This document shows, one piece after another, positions 30,619 to 40,101 of a DNA stretch of 64,000 nt. The first letter of the stretch is position 1. Every line of letters begins with the position of its first letter. The stretch is from the NCBI RefSeq assembly GCF_006094395.1, contig NZ_CP035291.1, forward strand, positions 1,302,001-1,366,000. Reading direction: 5' to 3'. A program made the position numbers and the translations under genes. Below the pieces are notes generated by a model. That model saw nothing but the letters and a program-made list of their open reading frames with translations. It was not told the DNA's origin and searched no databases. This DNA comes from Staphylococcus haemolyticus. GTDB taxonomy: Bacteria; Bacillota; Bacilli; Staphylococcales; Staphylococcaceae.

Positions 30619-31449
30619 ATGACAGAGACATGGAATTTTATAAATACAGGAAGCCATGATCCATATTATAATATGGCAATGGATGAAGCACTCTTAAACT
30701 TCGTATCAAGAGGGGAAATTGACCCTGTTGTCAGATTTTACACTTGGAATCCTGCAACGTTATCTGTAGGGTATTTTCAAAGATTAAAGAAAGAAATTGA
30801 CATTGATAAAGTTAATGAAAAAGGATTTGGATTAGTAAGAAGACAAACTGGTGGTAGAGGGGTTCTTCATGATAAAGAATTAACATATAGTGTTATTGTT
30901 TCGGAAGAACATCCTAATATGCCTTCTACCGTAACTGAAGCATATCGTGTCATTTCAGAAGGATTACTTGAAGGATTTAAATTATTAGGTTTTGAAGCAT
31001 ATTTTGCGATTCCACGTTCCAAAGAAGAACGAGAAAAATTAAAACAACCTCGAAGTGCTGTTTGTTTTGATGCACCTAGTTGGTATGAATTAGTTGTTGA
31101 AGGTAGAAAAATTGCAGGAAGCGCTCAAACTAGACAAAAAGGCGTTATTTTACAACATGGTTCCTTATTACAAGATGTTAACGTTGATGAGCTTTTCGAT
31201 ATGTTCATTTTTAAAAATGATCGTCTAAAAGATAAGATGAAAAAAGCGTTTGTTGATAAAGCTGTAGCGATTAATGATATTTCTGATAGACATATATCAA
31301 TTGAAGAAATGGAAAAAGCATTTGAAGAAGGATTTAAAAAGGGGTTAAACATAGAATTCAAACCACTTACTTTATCAGATGAACAAATAAAAGAAGTAAA
31401 AGAATTAGAAGAAAAATATCGTTCTGATGAATGGTTATATAAAAAATAA
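30619..31449 (+). CDS. lipM: Octanoyl-[GcvH]:protein N-octanoyltransferase LipM
   Basis: Moves octanoate from ACP to GcvH, the first step of Firmicute lipoate synthesis. The conserved [12 protein letters not shown] loop and catalytic C149 ([13 protein letters not shown]) identify it in the LplA/LipB superfamily. ATG 30619 is chosen over GTG 30601 because it gives [11 protein letters not shown], the family start, and 276 residues. It serves the lipoate enzymes encoded nearby (gcv, bfm). Confidence 0.92.
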   Translation: MTETWNFINTGSHDPYYNMAMDEALLNFVSRGEIDPVVRFYTWNPATLSVGYFQRLKKEIDIDKVNEKGFGLVRRQTGGRGVLHDKELTYSVIVSEEHPNMPSTVTEAYRVISEGLLEGFKLLGFEAYFAIPRSKEEREKLKQPRSAVCFDAPSWYELVVEGRKIAGSAQTRQKGVILQHGSLLQDVNVDELFDMFIFKNDRLKDKMKKAFVDKAVAINDISDRHISIEEMEKAFEEGFKKGLNIEFKPLTLSDEQIKEVKELEEKYRSDEWLYKK

Positions 31450-31492
31450 AAAATCATAGGATGGCTAATATTTGGTCATCCTATGATTTTTT
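31450..31492. terminator. Bidirectional terminator between lipM and a convergent small gene
   Basis: A perfect 14-bp stem (AAAATCATAGGATG with CATCCTATGATTTT, 31450-31490), followed by T8 on the plus strand; the preceding A-rich run provides T residues on the minus strand. Confidence 0.88.
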
Positions 31493-31708
31493 TTATTTTC
31501 TATTTCTCTTTTTATATTTTCTTGCTGCTCTTCTATATTTACGTTGATCTTCAGTTAAGAAAAAGAAATAGTATATTAAATAAATAATTAACGCAATGAT
31601 TAAAAAGGTGAAAATCGTTTTAGCAAAAGACATCATAAATACATTTAAATTCAAAATCAAGCCAATTGCAGCAATTAAAATTACTAAATAAAACAATATA
31701 TTTTTCAA
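31493..31708 (-). CDS. Small two-helix membrane protein, function unknown
   Basis: 71 residues: two transmembrane helices (about 4-25 and 30-50) and a very basic C terminus (RRAARKYKKRNRK). I do not recognise a characterised family; it appears to be a conserved staphylococcal protein. It ends next to the lipM terminator and lies 14 bases downstream of the lipoprotein gene, so the two may form one transcript. Confidence 0.7.
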   Translation of the reverse strand: MKNILFYLVILIAAIGLILNLNVFMMSFAKTIFTFLIIALIIYLIYYFFFLTEDQRKYRRAARKYKKRNRK

Positions 31709-31722
31709 ATCAAAAACTCCTA

Positions 31723-32304
31723 TTATGAATTGTTAGACATGTTCACTTGAGATAGTTTAGTCTTGCCTTTATTCAACTTATTCGTATTATTATTTTCATA
31801 TCCGCTCTTAATATCTTTAAATGCCGATTGTAACTCTTTGTTAATTTGTCTAATATTTTTATCTTCATTTTTATTTGCACTAGATAAATCTTTTTTAGTC
31901 ACGGCACCCTTATACTTACCATAAGCATCATCAATACCATTAGCAATAGTATTTAATTTTTCAAGATTTTGCTTTTTGTCTTCTTTCTTATTTTTAGACA
32001 AATCCAACTGATTATAATTACTAATAACTTTAGTAATATCTTGATAATATTTAGACGAAGCATCTAAAAATTTAGCTTCTTTATTATTATCAACTGTTTT
32101 GGAAACATTTTTTTTATCTTTATTAAGAGCCTCAACTTGTGCTTTTTGATTACTTATATCTTGATTTAGCTGTTGAATATCTAACTTCAAGTTATGGTTT
32201 TGATCTCTTAATTTGGTTGTCTTATCTTCCAATGGTCCTAAATTTTGAGAGCCACAACCAACCAATAAACATGAAGCTCCAATAATAACGATTAATTTTT
32301 TCAT
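31723..32304 (-). CDS. Lipoprotein with coiled coil (YkyA-like)
   Basis: 193 residues. The signal peptide ends in a lipobox LVGC with C17 as the lipidated residue. A long helical region (about 28-70) has coiled-coil character; the rest is Lys/Asn-rich and helical. It resembles the YkyA family of putative cell-wall-binding lipoproteins. Function is unknown. Confidence 0.75.
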   Translation of the reverse strand: MKKLIVIIGASCLLVGCGSQNLGPLEDKTTKLRDQNHNLKLDIQQLNQDISNQKAQVEALNKDKKNVSKTVDNNKEAKFLDASSKYYQDITKVISNYNQLDLSKNKKEDKKQNLEKLNTIANGIDDAYGKYKGAVTKKDLSSANKNEDKNIRQINKELQSAFKDIKSGYENNNTNKLNKGKTKLSQVNMSNNS

Positions 32305-32407
32305 TAAAATCTCCCTAAACCAAAATCTCTTTATTTCTAAAATAATTATGCTATTATTTTAATGTAAATAGAGCAAATGTACAAACGTTATACTAGGAGT
32401 GATTTGT

Positions 32408-33466
32408 ATGAATAAATTAGCAAAAGTTCAAGACTTACTAGATGTTCAACAATTGGATGCTTTAGTTATTTTATCAGATTATAATCGTAGATATTTATCA
32501 GATTTCACTGGTACAAGTGGTGCATTAATAATTTCAAAAAATAACTATCAATTAATTACTGATTTTCGATATATTGAACAAGCAACTAATCAAGCAACTA
32601 AATTTAACATCATCAAACGCAGTGGTGGTTTAATTGAAGCGATTGTAGAAATTATTAATCATGAACAATTTAATCATGTTGGTTTTGAAGGACACTTAGT
32701 GAGTTATGATACATACCAAACATTAGATCAATCGAAAGCTAAATTAATCTCTATTGGAAATGAGATTGAAAAAATCAGAGAAATAAAGACACCCGAAGAG
32801 ATAGAAAAGATTAAATACGCTGCTAAAATAGTTGATGATACATATAACTATGTATTAGATATTGCAAAGGTTGGAATGACTGAAAGAGAATTAAAAAGTA
32901 AATTAGAAGCTAAAATGTTAGAATTAGGCGCAGATGGCCCTTCATTTGACACAATTGTAGCATCTGGTTATAGAGGCGCTTTACCTCATGGTGTAGCAAG
33001 TGATAAAGTCATAGAGCAAGGCGATATGATTACGCTTGATTTTGGGGCATACTATAGAGGATATTGCTCTGATATAACAAGAACATTTGCTATAGGGGAA
33101 CCTGACTCTAAGATGAAAGATATTTATAACATTGTTCTCAATTCCCAAATTAAAGCAATCAACGAAATAAAAGCTGGAATGACTGTAGCTGAGGCTGACG
33201 CGTTATCAAGAGACTATATTGAATCTCATGGTTATCGGGAGGCATTCGGTCACTCTCTTGGACATGGAATTGGATTAGACATTCATGAAGGACCATTATT
33301 ATCTAAAAATGCAAAGGGTATAATACAAGTAAATAATTGTGTTACTATTGAACCAGGTATTTATGTTGATGGTCTTGGTGGCGTACGTATAGAAGATGAT
33401 ATTTTAATAACTGAAAATGGTTGTGAAGTCTTTACTAAATGTACAAAAGACCTTATTATTTTATAG
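32408..33466 (+). CDS. Xaa-Pro dipeptidase / M24 aminopeptidase
   Basis: Cleaves N-terminal residues before proline. The M24 metal site is complete: LDFGAYYRGYCSDITRTF (two Asp), GHSLGHGIGLDIHEGP (His), TIEPGIYV (Glu) and GVRIEDD (Glu). ATG 32408 follows AGGAGTG; GTG 32399 is inside the ribosome-binding site. 352 residues. It is paired with efp 27 bases downstream, as in Bacillus (yqhT-efp), which is apt because EF-P serves polyproline translation. Confidence 0.92.
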   Translation: MNKLAKVQDLLDVQQLDALVILSDYNRRYLSDFTGTSGALIISKNNYQLITDFRYIEQATNQATKFNIIKRSGGLIEAIVEIINHEQFNHVGFEGHLVSYDTYQTLDQSKAKLISIGNEIEKIREIKTPEEIEKIKYAAKIVDDTYNYVLDIAKVGMTERELKSKLEAKMLELGADGPSFDTIVASGYRGALPHGVASDKVIEQGDMITLDFGAYYRGYCSDITRTFAIGEPDSKMKDIYNIVLNSQIKAINEIKAGMTVAEADALSRDYIESHGYREAFGHSLGHGIGLDIHEGPLLSKNAKGIIQVNNCVTIEPGIYVDGLGGVRIEDDILITENGCEVFTKCTKDLIIL

Positions 33467-33493
33467 AAAGCGCATATTTGAGGAGGAAACTGA

Positions 33494-34051
33494 ATGATTT
33501 CGGTTAATGATTTTAAAACAGGTTTAACAATTTCAGTAGATAATGGCATTTGGAAAGTTATCGATTTCCAACATGTAAAACCAGGTAAAGGTTCTGCATT
33601 TGTACGTTCTAAATTACGTAATTTAAGAACAGGTGCAATTCAAGAGAAGACATTTAGAGCTGGGGAAAAAGTTGAACAAGCAATGATTGAAAATCGTCGT
33701 ATGCAATATTTATATGCTGATGGAGATAATCATGTATTCATGGATAATGAGACGTTTGATCAAACTGAATTATCAGCTGATTATTTAAAAGATGAATTAA
33801 AATATTTAAAAGCTAACATGGAAGTTCAAATCCAATCATATGAAGGTGAAACAATCGGAGTTGAACTACCTAAAACTGTTGAATTAGAAGTTACTGAAAC
33901 TGAGCCAGGTATCAAAGGTGATACTGCCACTGGAGCAACTAAATCAGCTACAGTTGAAACAGGTTATACTTTAAATGTACCTTTATTCGTTAATGAAGGT
34001 GATGTATTAGTTATCAACACTAGCGACGGAAGCTATATCTCAAGAGCTTAG
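33494..34051 (+). CDS. efp: Elongation factor P
   Basis: Relieves ribosome stalling at polyproline stretches. 185 residues, three beta-barrel domains. The tip lysine is K32 in KPGKGSAF, the residue modified in Bacillus by 5-aminopentanol. ATG 33494 is preceded by GAGGAGG. Confidence 0.97.
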
Positions 34052-34064
34052 TTAACAGTAGCTA

Positions 34065-34100
34065 AAGTCTTTCTAATTACTAATTGGAAAGACTTTTTTT
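34065..34100 (+). terminator. Terminator after efp
   Basis: AAGTCTTTCTAATT (34065-34078) with AATTGGAAAGACTT (34082-34095) and a following T run. The gap 34101-34267 shows no ORF and no promoter I can call with confidence. Confidence 0.85.
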
Positions 34101-34267
34101 AATATCTAAATCATTATTTTATATAAATTACAAAAGTCCATTTATCAATAATAATAAGCATTAAATAGTAAGATGTAATTCCCTAAAATGACACATGCTT
34201 GAATTGGCAAGTTCAGTCAAGTAAAATAGATTGGTAGATGAAAACTAATTCGAGGAGTCAGTAACTT

Positions 34268-34753
34268 ATGAATTTTAAAGAAATAAAAGAATTAATCGAA
34301 ATTCTTGATCAATCAAGTTTAACTGAAATTAATATTGAAGATAACAAAGGTAGTGTAGTCAACCTAAAAAAACAGAAAGAGACAGAAATAATCACACCAC
34401 AATATACACAACAAGCACCATTAGCACCAGCAACATCAACGATGGCAACACCAAATCAAAGTGCAACAGAATCACCTGTTCCACAAAATAATGATCAAAT
34501 CGATAAAGATGATTCATCATATCAAACAATCAATGCACCTATGGTGGGTACATTTTATAAATCGCCATCTCCAGAAGAAGATGCATATGTTCAAGTCGGA
34601 GATAAAGTTACCAATGAATCTACAGTGTGCATCTTAGAAGCAATGAAATTATTTAATGAAATACAAGCTGAAGTTTCTGGAGAAATAGTTGAAATATTAG
34701 TAGAAGACGGACAAATGGTAGAGTATGGCCAACCGTTATTTAAGGTGAAATAA
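34268..34753 (+). CDS. accB: Acetyl-CoA carboxylase biotin carboxyl carrier protein
   Basis: 161 residues: an N-terminal helical part, a Pro/Ala/Thr-rich linker (about 45-75), and a biotinyl domain with K127 in LEAMKLFNE as the biotin site. It is translated together with accC (one-base overlap). AccA and AccD are not in the window. Confidence 0.96.
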   Translation: MNFKEIKELIEILDQSSLTEINIEDNKGSVVNLKKQKETEIITPQYTQQAPLAPATSTMATPNQSATESPVPQNNDQIDKDDSSYQTINAPMVGTFYKSPSPEEDAYVQVGDKVTNESTVCILEAMKLFNEIQAEVSGEIVEILVEDGQMVEYGQPLFKVK

Positions 34754-36108
34754 TGAAAAAAATCTTAATCGCTAATCGTGGAGAAATTGCGGTTAGAATC
34801 ATTAGAGCTTGTCATGATTTAGGCATACAAACTGTTGCCATTTATTCTGAGGGAGACAAAGACGCGTTACATACTCAAATTGCTGATGAAGCATATTGCG
34901 TTGGTCCAACTCAGTCTAAAGATTCTTATTTGAACATTCCAAATATATTATCAATTGCGACTTCAACTGGTTGTGATGGTATTCATCCAGGTTATGGCTT
35001 TTTAGCTGAGAATGGTGATTTTGCAGAGCTGTGTGAAGCATGCCAATTGAAATTTATCGGTCCTAGCTATGAGTCTATCCAAAAAATGGGCATCAAAGAC
35101 ATTGCAAAAGCAGAAATGATTGCAGCTAATGTCCCAGTTGTTCCAGGTAGTGATGGGCTAGTTACAACCATTTCGGATGCAAAACAAATTGCTAAAGAAA
35201 TTGGATATCCAGTAATTATTAAAGCTACTGCAGGTGGTGGTGGAAAAGGTATACGAGTGGCTAGAACAGAGAAAGAGCTTGAGAATGGCTATCGTATGAC
35301 TCAACAAGAAGCAGAAACTGCTTTTGGTAATGGCGGTCTTTACCTTGAAAAATTTATTGAGAACTTCCGTCACATTGAAATTCAAATTATTGGAGATCAA
35401 CATGGAAATGTCATTCATCTCGGAGAAAGAGATTGTACGATTCAAAGACGCATGCAAAAGTTAGTCGAAGAATCTCCATCTCCTATTTTATCTGATGAAC
35501 AACGTGAAGAGATGGGTAATGCAGCTATAAGAGCTGCAAAAGCAGTTAATTATGAAAATGCAGGTACTATTGAATTTATATATGATTTAAATGATAATCA
35601 ATTTTATTTTATGGAAATGAATACACGTATTCAAGTTGAACATCCTGTCACTGAAATGGTTACTGGCATTGATTTAGTAAAATTACAACTAAAAGTTGCG
35701 ATGGGTGAAGCACTCCCATACACTCAAGAAGATATTACTATCAATGGTCATGCAATAGAATACCGTATAAATGCTGAAAATCCATATAAGAACTTCATGC
35801 CATCTCCTGGTAAAATCACACAATACCTAGCTCCAGGCGGATATGGTGTAAGAATTGAATCAGCTTGTTATACAAATTATACAATTCCTCCATATTATGA
35901 TTCTATGGTAGCTAAACTCATTGTTCATGAACCAACGCGTGATGAAGCAATTATGACTGGTCTTAGAGCATTAAGTGAGTATTTAATTTTAGGAATCGAT
36001 ACAACAATTCCTTTCCATTTAAAACTTATGAATAATGATATATTTAGAAGTGGATCTTTTAATACTAACTTCTTAGAACAATATAATATTATGGATGACG
36101 AGGAGTAG
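34753..36108 (+). CDS. accC: Acetyl-CoA carboxylase biotin carboxylase
   Basis: Carboxylates biotin on AccB with ATP and bicarbonate. An ATP-grasp enzyme with the glycine-rich loop GGGGKGIRVA and MNTRIQVEHPVTEM (metal and biotin site). 451 residues. Together with the bfm genes downstream it supplies precursors for branched-chain fatty acids. Confidence 0.97.
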   Translation: MKKILIANRGEIAVRIIRACHDLGIQTVAIYSEGDKDALHTQIADEAYCVGPTQSKDSYLNIPNILSIATSTGCDGIHPGYGFLAENGDFAELCEACQLKFIGPSYESIQKMGIKDIAKAEMIAANVPVVPGSDGLVTTISDAKQIAKEIGYPVIIKATAGGGGKGIRVARTEKELENGYRMTQQEAETAFGNGGLYLEKFIENFRHIEIQIIGDQHGNVIHLGERDCTIQRRMQKLVEESPSPILSDEQREEMGNAAIRAAKAVNYENAGTIEFIYDLNDNQFYFMEMNTRIQVEHPVTEMVTGIDLVKLQLKVAMGEALPYTQEDITINGHAIEYRINAENPYKNFMPSPGKITQYLAPGGYGVRIESACYTNYTIPPYYDSMVAKLIVHEPTRDEAIMTGLRALSEYLILGIDTTIPFHLKLMNNDIFRSGSFNTNFLEQYNIMDDEE

Positions 36109-36121
36109 GAGGTTAAACCAA

Positions 36122-36481
36122 ATGGTTAAAGTAGCAGATTATTCAAATTCAAACTTAGGTAAAATTGAAATTGCACCTGAAGTTATTTCTGTAGTTGCAA
36201 GTATAGCTGTTTCAGAGGTAGAAGGGGTAACTGGACATTTTTCAGAATTGAAAAATAGTAACATTGAAAAAATAAGTCGTAAAAACCTCAATAGAAATTT
36301 AAAAATTGATGTTAAAGAAGATGGCATTCAAATTGATGTATATTGCTCTATTAAGCACGGTATAAATATTTCAAAATTTGCAAGTAAAATTCAAACATCT
36401 ATTTTCAACTCAATTAAAACAATGACTGCTATTGAGCCAAAAGAAATTAACGTTCACATCATGCATATTACTGTCGAATAA
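36122..36481 (+). CDS. Asp23/YqhY family protein
   Basis: 119 residues from ATG 36122 (AGGAGG upstream), DUF322/Asp23 family. In Bacillus YqhY sits at the same place after accBC and affects acetyl-CoA carboxylase activity. The typical GKIEIAPEVISVVASIA start is visible. Function in staphylococci is inferred from context. Confidence 0.9.
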   Translation: MVKVADYSNSNLGKIEIAPEVISVVASIAVSEVEGVTGHFSELKNSNIEKISRKNLNRNLKIDVKEDGIQIDVYCSIKHGINISKFASKIQTSIFNSIKTMTAIEPKEINVHIMHITVE

Positions 36482-36512
36482 TATATAGATTACATTTAAC
36501 AAGGAGTTATTT

Positions 36513-36899
36513 ATGAGTCGTAAAGAATCAAGAATGCAAGCATTTCAAACTTTGTTTCAGTTAGAAATGAAAGACACAGAATTAACAATCAATGAAGCCA
36601 TTAATTTCATAAAAGATGATGAGCCTGAATTAGACTTTGATTTTATACATTGGTTAGTAACAGGTGTTAAAGATCATGAGCCAGTTCTAGATGATACTAT
36701 TAAGCCACATCTTAAAGATTGGTCACTTCAACGTTTATTAAAAACAGACCGAATAATATTACGAATGGCTACATTTGAATTATTGCATAGTGATACACCA
36801 CCAAAAGTAATCATTAATGAAGCTGTAGAATTAGCAAAGCAATTTAGCGACGATGAGCATTATAAATTTATAAATGGTGTGTTGAGTAACATAAAATAA
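36513..36899 (+). CDS. nusB: Transcription antitermination protein NusB
   Basis: 128 residues, all-helical; starts [18 protein letters not shown]. With NusE it binds boxA RNA in rRNA antitermination. Conserved position between yqhY and the exonuclease VII genes. Confidence 0.95.
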   Translation: MSRKESRMQAFQTLFQLEMKDTELTINEAINFIKDDEPELDFDFIHWLVTGVKDHEPVLDDTIKPHLKDWSLQRLLKTDRIILRMATFELLHSDTPPKVIINEAVELAKQFSDDEHYKFINGVLSNIK

Positions 36900-36917
36900 T
36901 TAATTTGAGTGATGACA

Positions 36918-38255
36918 ATGTCTGAATACTTAAGCGTTACAACTTTAACGAAATATATTAAATATAAATTTGATCAGGACCCACATTTGCAATCTATCTT
37001 ACTAAAAGGTGAGCTTTCTAACTTTAAAAAACATTCAAGTGGACATCTTTATTTCAACGTTAAAGATAAGGATAGTGTGATAAGTGCAATGATGTTTAAA
37101 GGTAATGCGAACCAGCTTACTTTTGAGCCAAAAGAAGGTGATGAAGTCCTTTTAGAAGCACGTGTTTCAGTATATGAACGACGTGGAAATTATCAAATTT
37201 ATGTGAATAAAATGGAATTAGATGGTATAGGGAACTTGTATCAAAAGTTAGAACAATTAAAGCAAAAATTAAAAAAAGAAGGCTTTTTTAATAATGAACA
37301 TAAAAAGCCTATTCCTCGATTCCCTAAAAAAATCGCAATCTTAACTGCTAGTACTGGTGCCGCAATTAGAGATATTCAATCTACAATAAATAGTAGATAT
37401 CCTTTGGCCGAAAAAATCCAAATAAGTACTTTAGTACAAGGTACACAAGCCAAAGAGGATATTATAAAAAATATTAAATATGCTGATTCACTTGGCGTTG
37501 ATACTATTATTGTAGGCCGTGGTGGTGGATCTATAGAAGATTTATGGAACTTTAATGAAGAAGATGTTGTTAAAGCGATTTTTGAGTGTCAAACACCCAT
37601 TATTTCAGCTGTTGGACATGAAACCGATTTTACTCTCAGTGATTTCGTAGCAGATGTCAGAGCAGCAACACCAACACAAGCTGCAGTTATGGCGACTCCA
37701 GATCAGTATGAATTGATGCAACAAATTAAGCAATACCAATTTTCATTATCAAGGTATATTAAACAGTATCTTGAAAAACAATATAAACAACTAGATCATT
37801 TAGCATCTTATTATAAGTTTAAACAACCCTCATTATTATACGATCAACAGATACAACGCAAAGATGACTTAGAAAGACAACTAACTCAATTATTATTATC
37901 CAAAATTGAGAATAAAAAATATCAATTAAAAGTTCTTCATCAGAATTTTAATGTAAAAACATTAAATCAAACTATATTACAAAATAAAAGGCAACTAATG
38001 AATGTTAAAAATCGTTTATCAAATCTAACAATGAAAAACATTCATAATAATAAATTAGAGCTCAAAAATAAAGTTGAACTATTAAATAATTTAAGTCCTA
38101 CTAATACTATGTTGAGAGGCTATTCTATTATTAATAAAGATGATAAAGTCATTACAAGTACACAGGATTTAAGTAAAGATGATGAAATTACATTAGCAAT
38201 GAAAGATGGTAACGTAGATGCCATCGTTAAAAAGGTTAGGTGTGAACATGAGTAA
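36918..38255 (+). CDS. xseA: Exodeoxyribonuclease VII large subunit
   Basis: Degrades single-stranded DNA with XseB. 445 residues: an N-terminal OB fold, a catalytic domain ([23 protein letters not shown]) and a long coiled-coil C terminus. ATG 36918 gives [15 protein letters not shown]; two upstream start codons (36909, 36912) belong to the ribosome-binding region. It overlaps xseB by eight bases. Confidence 0.95.
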   Translation: MSEYLSVTTLTKYIKYKFDQDPHLQSILLKGELSNFKKHSSGHLYFNVKDKDSVISAMMFKGNANQLTFEPKEGDEVLLEARVSVYERRGNYQIYVNKMELDGIGNLYQKLEQLKQKLKKEGFFNNEHKKPIPRFPKKIAILTASTGAAIRDIQSTINSRYPLAEKIQISTLVQGTQAKEDIIKNIKYADSLGVDTIIVGRGGGSIEDLWNFNEEDVVKAIFECQTPIISAVGHETDFTLSDFVADVRAATPTQAAVMATPDQYELMQQIKQYQFSLSRYIKQYLEKQYKQLDHLASYYKFKQPSLLYDQQIQRKDDLERQLTQLLLSKIENKKYQLKVLHQNFNVKTLNQTILQNKRQLMNVKNRLSNLTMKNIHNNKLELKNKVELLNNLSPTNTMLRGYSIINKDDKVITSTQDLSKDDEITLAMKDGNVDAIVKKVRCEHE

Positions 38256-38478
38256 AGATCAACAAAGTTTTGAAGAAATGATGCAAGAATTAGAAAATAT
38301 CGTTCAAAAGTTAGATAATGAGACTGTATCATTAGAAGAATCATTAGAGTTATATCAACGTGGTATGAAACTTTCAGCAACATGTGATGCAACACTTAAA
38401 GATGCTGAAAAGAAAGTCAATCAACTTATTAAAGATGAAGCAGAGGATGAAGAAAATGGCAAAGAAGTCAATGAATGA
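38248..38478 (+). CDS. xseB: Exodeoxyribonuclease VII small subunit
   Basis: 76 residues from ATG 38248 (TTAGGTGTGAAC upstream), a helical hairpin with [12 protein letters not shown]. It overlaps both xseA and ispA (by 23 bases), giving tight coupling. Confidence 0.94.
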   Translation: MSKDQQSFEEMMQELENIVQKLDNETVSLEESLELYQRGMKLSATCDATLKDAEKKVNQLIKDEAEDEENGKEVNE

Positions 38479-39337
38479 ATTAATTAATCAAATTAATAGC
38501 GCTCTTGACGGTGTAATCGAAACTTCACCACTAAATACGAATCTAGAAGAAAGTATGCAATATTCTCTCAATGCGGGTGGTAAAAGAATAAGACCACTTC
38601 TTGTATTTTTAACATTAGATGTATTAAATCAAGATTATAAAAAAGGTAAAAAAACTGCATTGGCATTGGAAATGATTCACACGTATTCTTTAATTCATGA
38701 TGATCTTCCTGCGATGGATAATGATGATTACCGTCGTGGTAAACTTACCAATCACAAAGTCTATGGTGAATGGAAAGCTATTTTAGCAGGTGATGCACTA
38801 CTAACTAAGGCATTTGAAATCATTGCTGATGATGAATTATTAGAATCTGACGTTAAAGTTAAAATACTTTCCAGATTAGCGCATAATAGTGGTCACTTAG
38901 GCATGGTCGGAGGACAAACATTAGACATGCAAAGTGAAGATAAACCTGTTGATTTGGATACGCTTGAACAGATACATAAAGCTAAAACAGGAGCATTACT
39001 TCAATTCGCAGTATTAAGTGCAGCTGATATTGCTAAAGTAGATAAGTCTACATCACAAGCTCTTGAAGATTTTAGTAATCATATGGGTTTGATGTTCCAA
39101 ATTAAAGATGATTTGCTCGACGTATATGGTGATGAATCTAAATTAGGAAAAAAAGTTGGTAGTGACATCGAAAATCACAAAAGTACGTATGTTTCTTTAT
39201 TAGGTAAAGATGGAGCTGAAGATAAATTAAATTTCCATAAAGATGCTGCCATAAAATCAATAGAACAACTTTCTTCACACTATGATATTAAACCTCTATT
39301 AGATATCGTTGAGCTTTTCTACACACGTGATCATTAA
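38456..39337 (+). CDS. ispA: Farnesyl diphosphate (polyprenyl) synthase
   Basis: Condenses IPP with DMAPP/GPP to farnesyl diphosphate. First Asp-rich motif DDLPAMD at 82-88, second KDDLLD near 227. ATG 38456 with AGAGGATG upstream gives 293 residues, matching staphylococcal IspA; earlier ATGs in this frame lie within xseB. Last gene of the operon. Confidence 0.94.
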   Translation: MAKKSMNELINQINSALDGVIETSPLNTNLEESMQYSLNAGGKRIRPLLVFLTLDVLNQDYKKGKKTALALEMIHTYSLIHDDLPAMDNDDYRRGKLTNHKVYGEWKAILAGDALLTKAFEIIADDELLESDVKVKILSRLAHNSGHLGMVGGQTLDMQSEDKPVDLDTLEQIHKAKTGALLQFAVLSAADIAKVDKSTSQALEDFSNHMGLMFQIKDDLLDVYGDESKLGKKVGSDIENHKSTYVSLLGKDGAEDKLNFHKDAAIKSIEQLSSHYDIKPLLDIVELFYTRDH

Positions 39338-39352
39338 TTATCATTAGTATTA

Positions 39353-39398
39353 ACCCTTCAAAGCTACTGTTTAAAAACTGGCGTTGAAGGGTGTTTTA
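39353..39398 (+). terminator. Terminator after ispA
   Basis: ACCCTTCAA (39353-39361) with TTGAAGGGT (39384-39392), then GTTTT. The rest of the gap to argR (39399-39633) is A+T-rich with no gene evident. Confidence 0.78.
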
Positions 39399-39601
39399 GT
39401 ACACTATTTTAAATTGAGGCAATACATTTATATCATAATTTTAATTTACATATTTATTTATTTGTTTATACATTTTTACAATACAAATTAACTAATTGTA
39501 CCTATTAGTATTTAAATAAAACAATTTACGATTATTGAGTTATCAGTTACGTATGCATAATAACAATAGTAGTAGTAAAAAAAATGATGTGTTAAAATCA
39601 T

Positions 39602-39615
39602 TGTATAATTATTCG
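39602..39615 (+). promoter_or_regulatory. ARG-box-like operator overlapping the argR -10
   Basis: TGTATAATTATTCG is a near-palindrome close to the ArgR half-site consensus (TGnATAATTATnCA). It contains TATAAT at 39604-39609, the likely -10 of argR, and lies 19 bases before the ATG. Autoregulation is inferred. Confidence 0.5.
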
Positions 39616-39633
39616 AAACTAGGAGTGTTCATA

Positions 39634-40086
39634 ATGGCAAAAAAATCTGTGAGACACATAAAGATTAGAGAAATTATCTCAAGCGAACAAATAGAAACTC
39701 AAGACGAACTAGTAAAACGTCTTAATGAATACGACCTTAATGTTACGCAAGCTACCGTATCACGTGATATTAAAGAATTACAATTAATCAAAGTTCCTGC
39801 ACCATCAGGTCAGTATGTATATAGCTTGCCTAATGATCGAAAATACCATCCATTAGAAAAATTGGGTCGTTATCTCATGGACTCATTTGTAAATATAGAA
39901 GGTACAGGTAATCTACTTGTGTTAAAAACCTTACCTGGTAACGCTCAATCTATCGGCGCTATTTTAGACCAAATCGATTGGGATGAAGTTCTCGGTACTA
40001 TATGTGGTGATGATACTTGCCTTTTAATTTGTAAAGATGAAGACGCAAGTAATACAATTAAAACAAGAATTTTCAATTTATTATAA
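39634..40086 (+). CDS. argR: Arginine repressor ArgR/AhrC
   Basis: 150 residues from ATG 39634 (AGGAGTG upstream). The N-terminal winged helix contains the recognition motif [11 protein letters not shown] and the C-terminal domain has the [13 protein letters not shown] arginine-binding segment. A longer frame from 39535 runs through the promoter and is rejected. It sits directly ahead of recN, a widespread Firmicute arrangement. Confidence 0.95.
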   Translation: MAKKSVRHIKIREIISSEQIETQDELVKRLNEYDLNVTQATVSRDIKELQLIKVPAPSGQYVYSLPNDRKYHPLEKLGRYLMDSFVNIEGTGNLLVLKTLPGNAQSIGAILDQIDWDEVLGTICGDDTCLLICKDEDASNTIKTRIFNLL

Positions 40087-40101
40087 GGATGCGATGAATT
40101 C

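Noticed and set aside
35158..35457. Minus-strand ORF inside accC
   Set aside because: A shadow of the biotin carboxylase ATP-grasp region.
39535..39633. N-terminal extension of ArgR
   Set aside because: The added residues (Asn/Ser/Lys-rich) are unlike ArgR and cover the promoter; a good ribosome-binding site serves ATG 39634.
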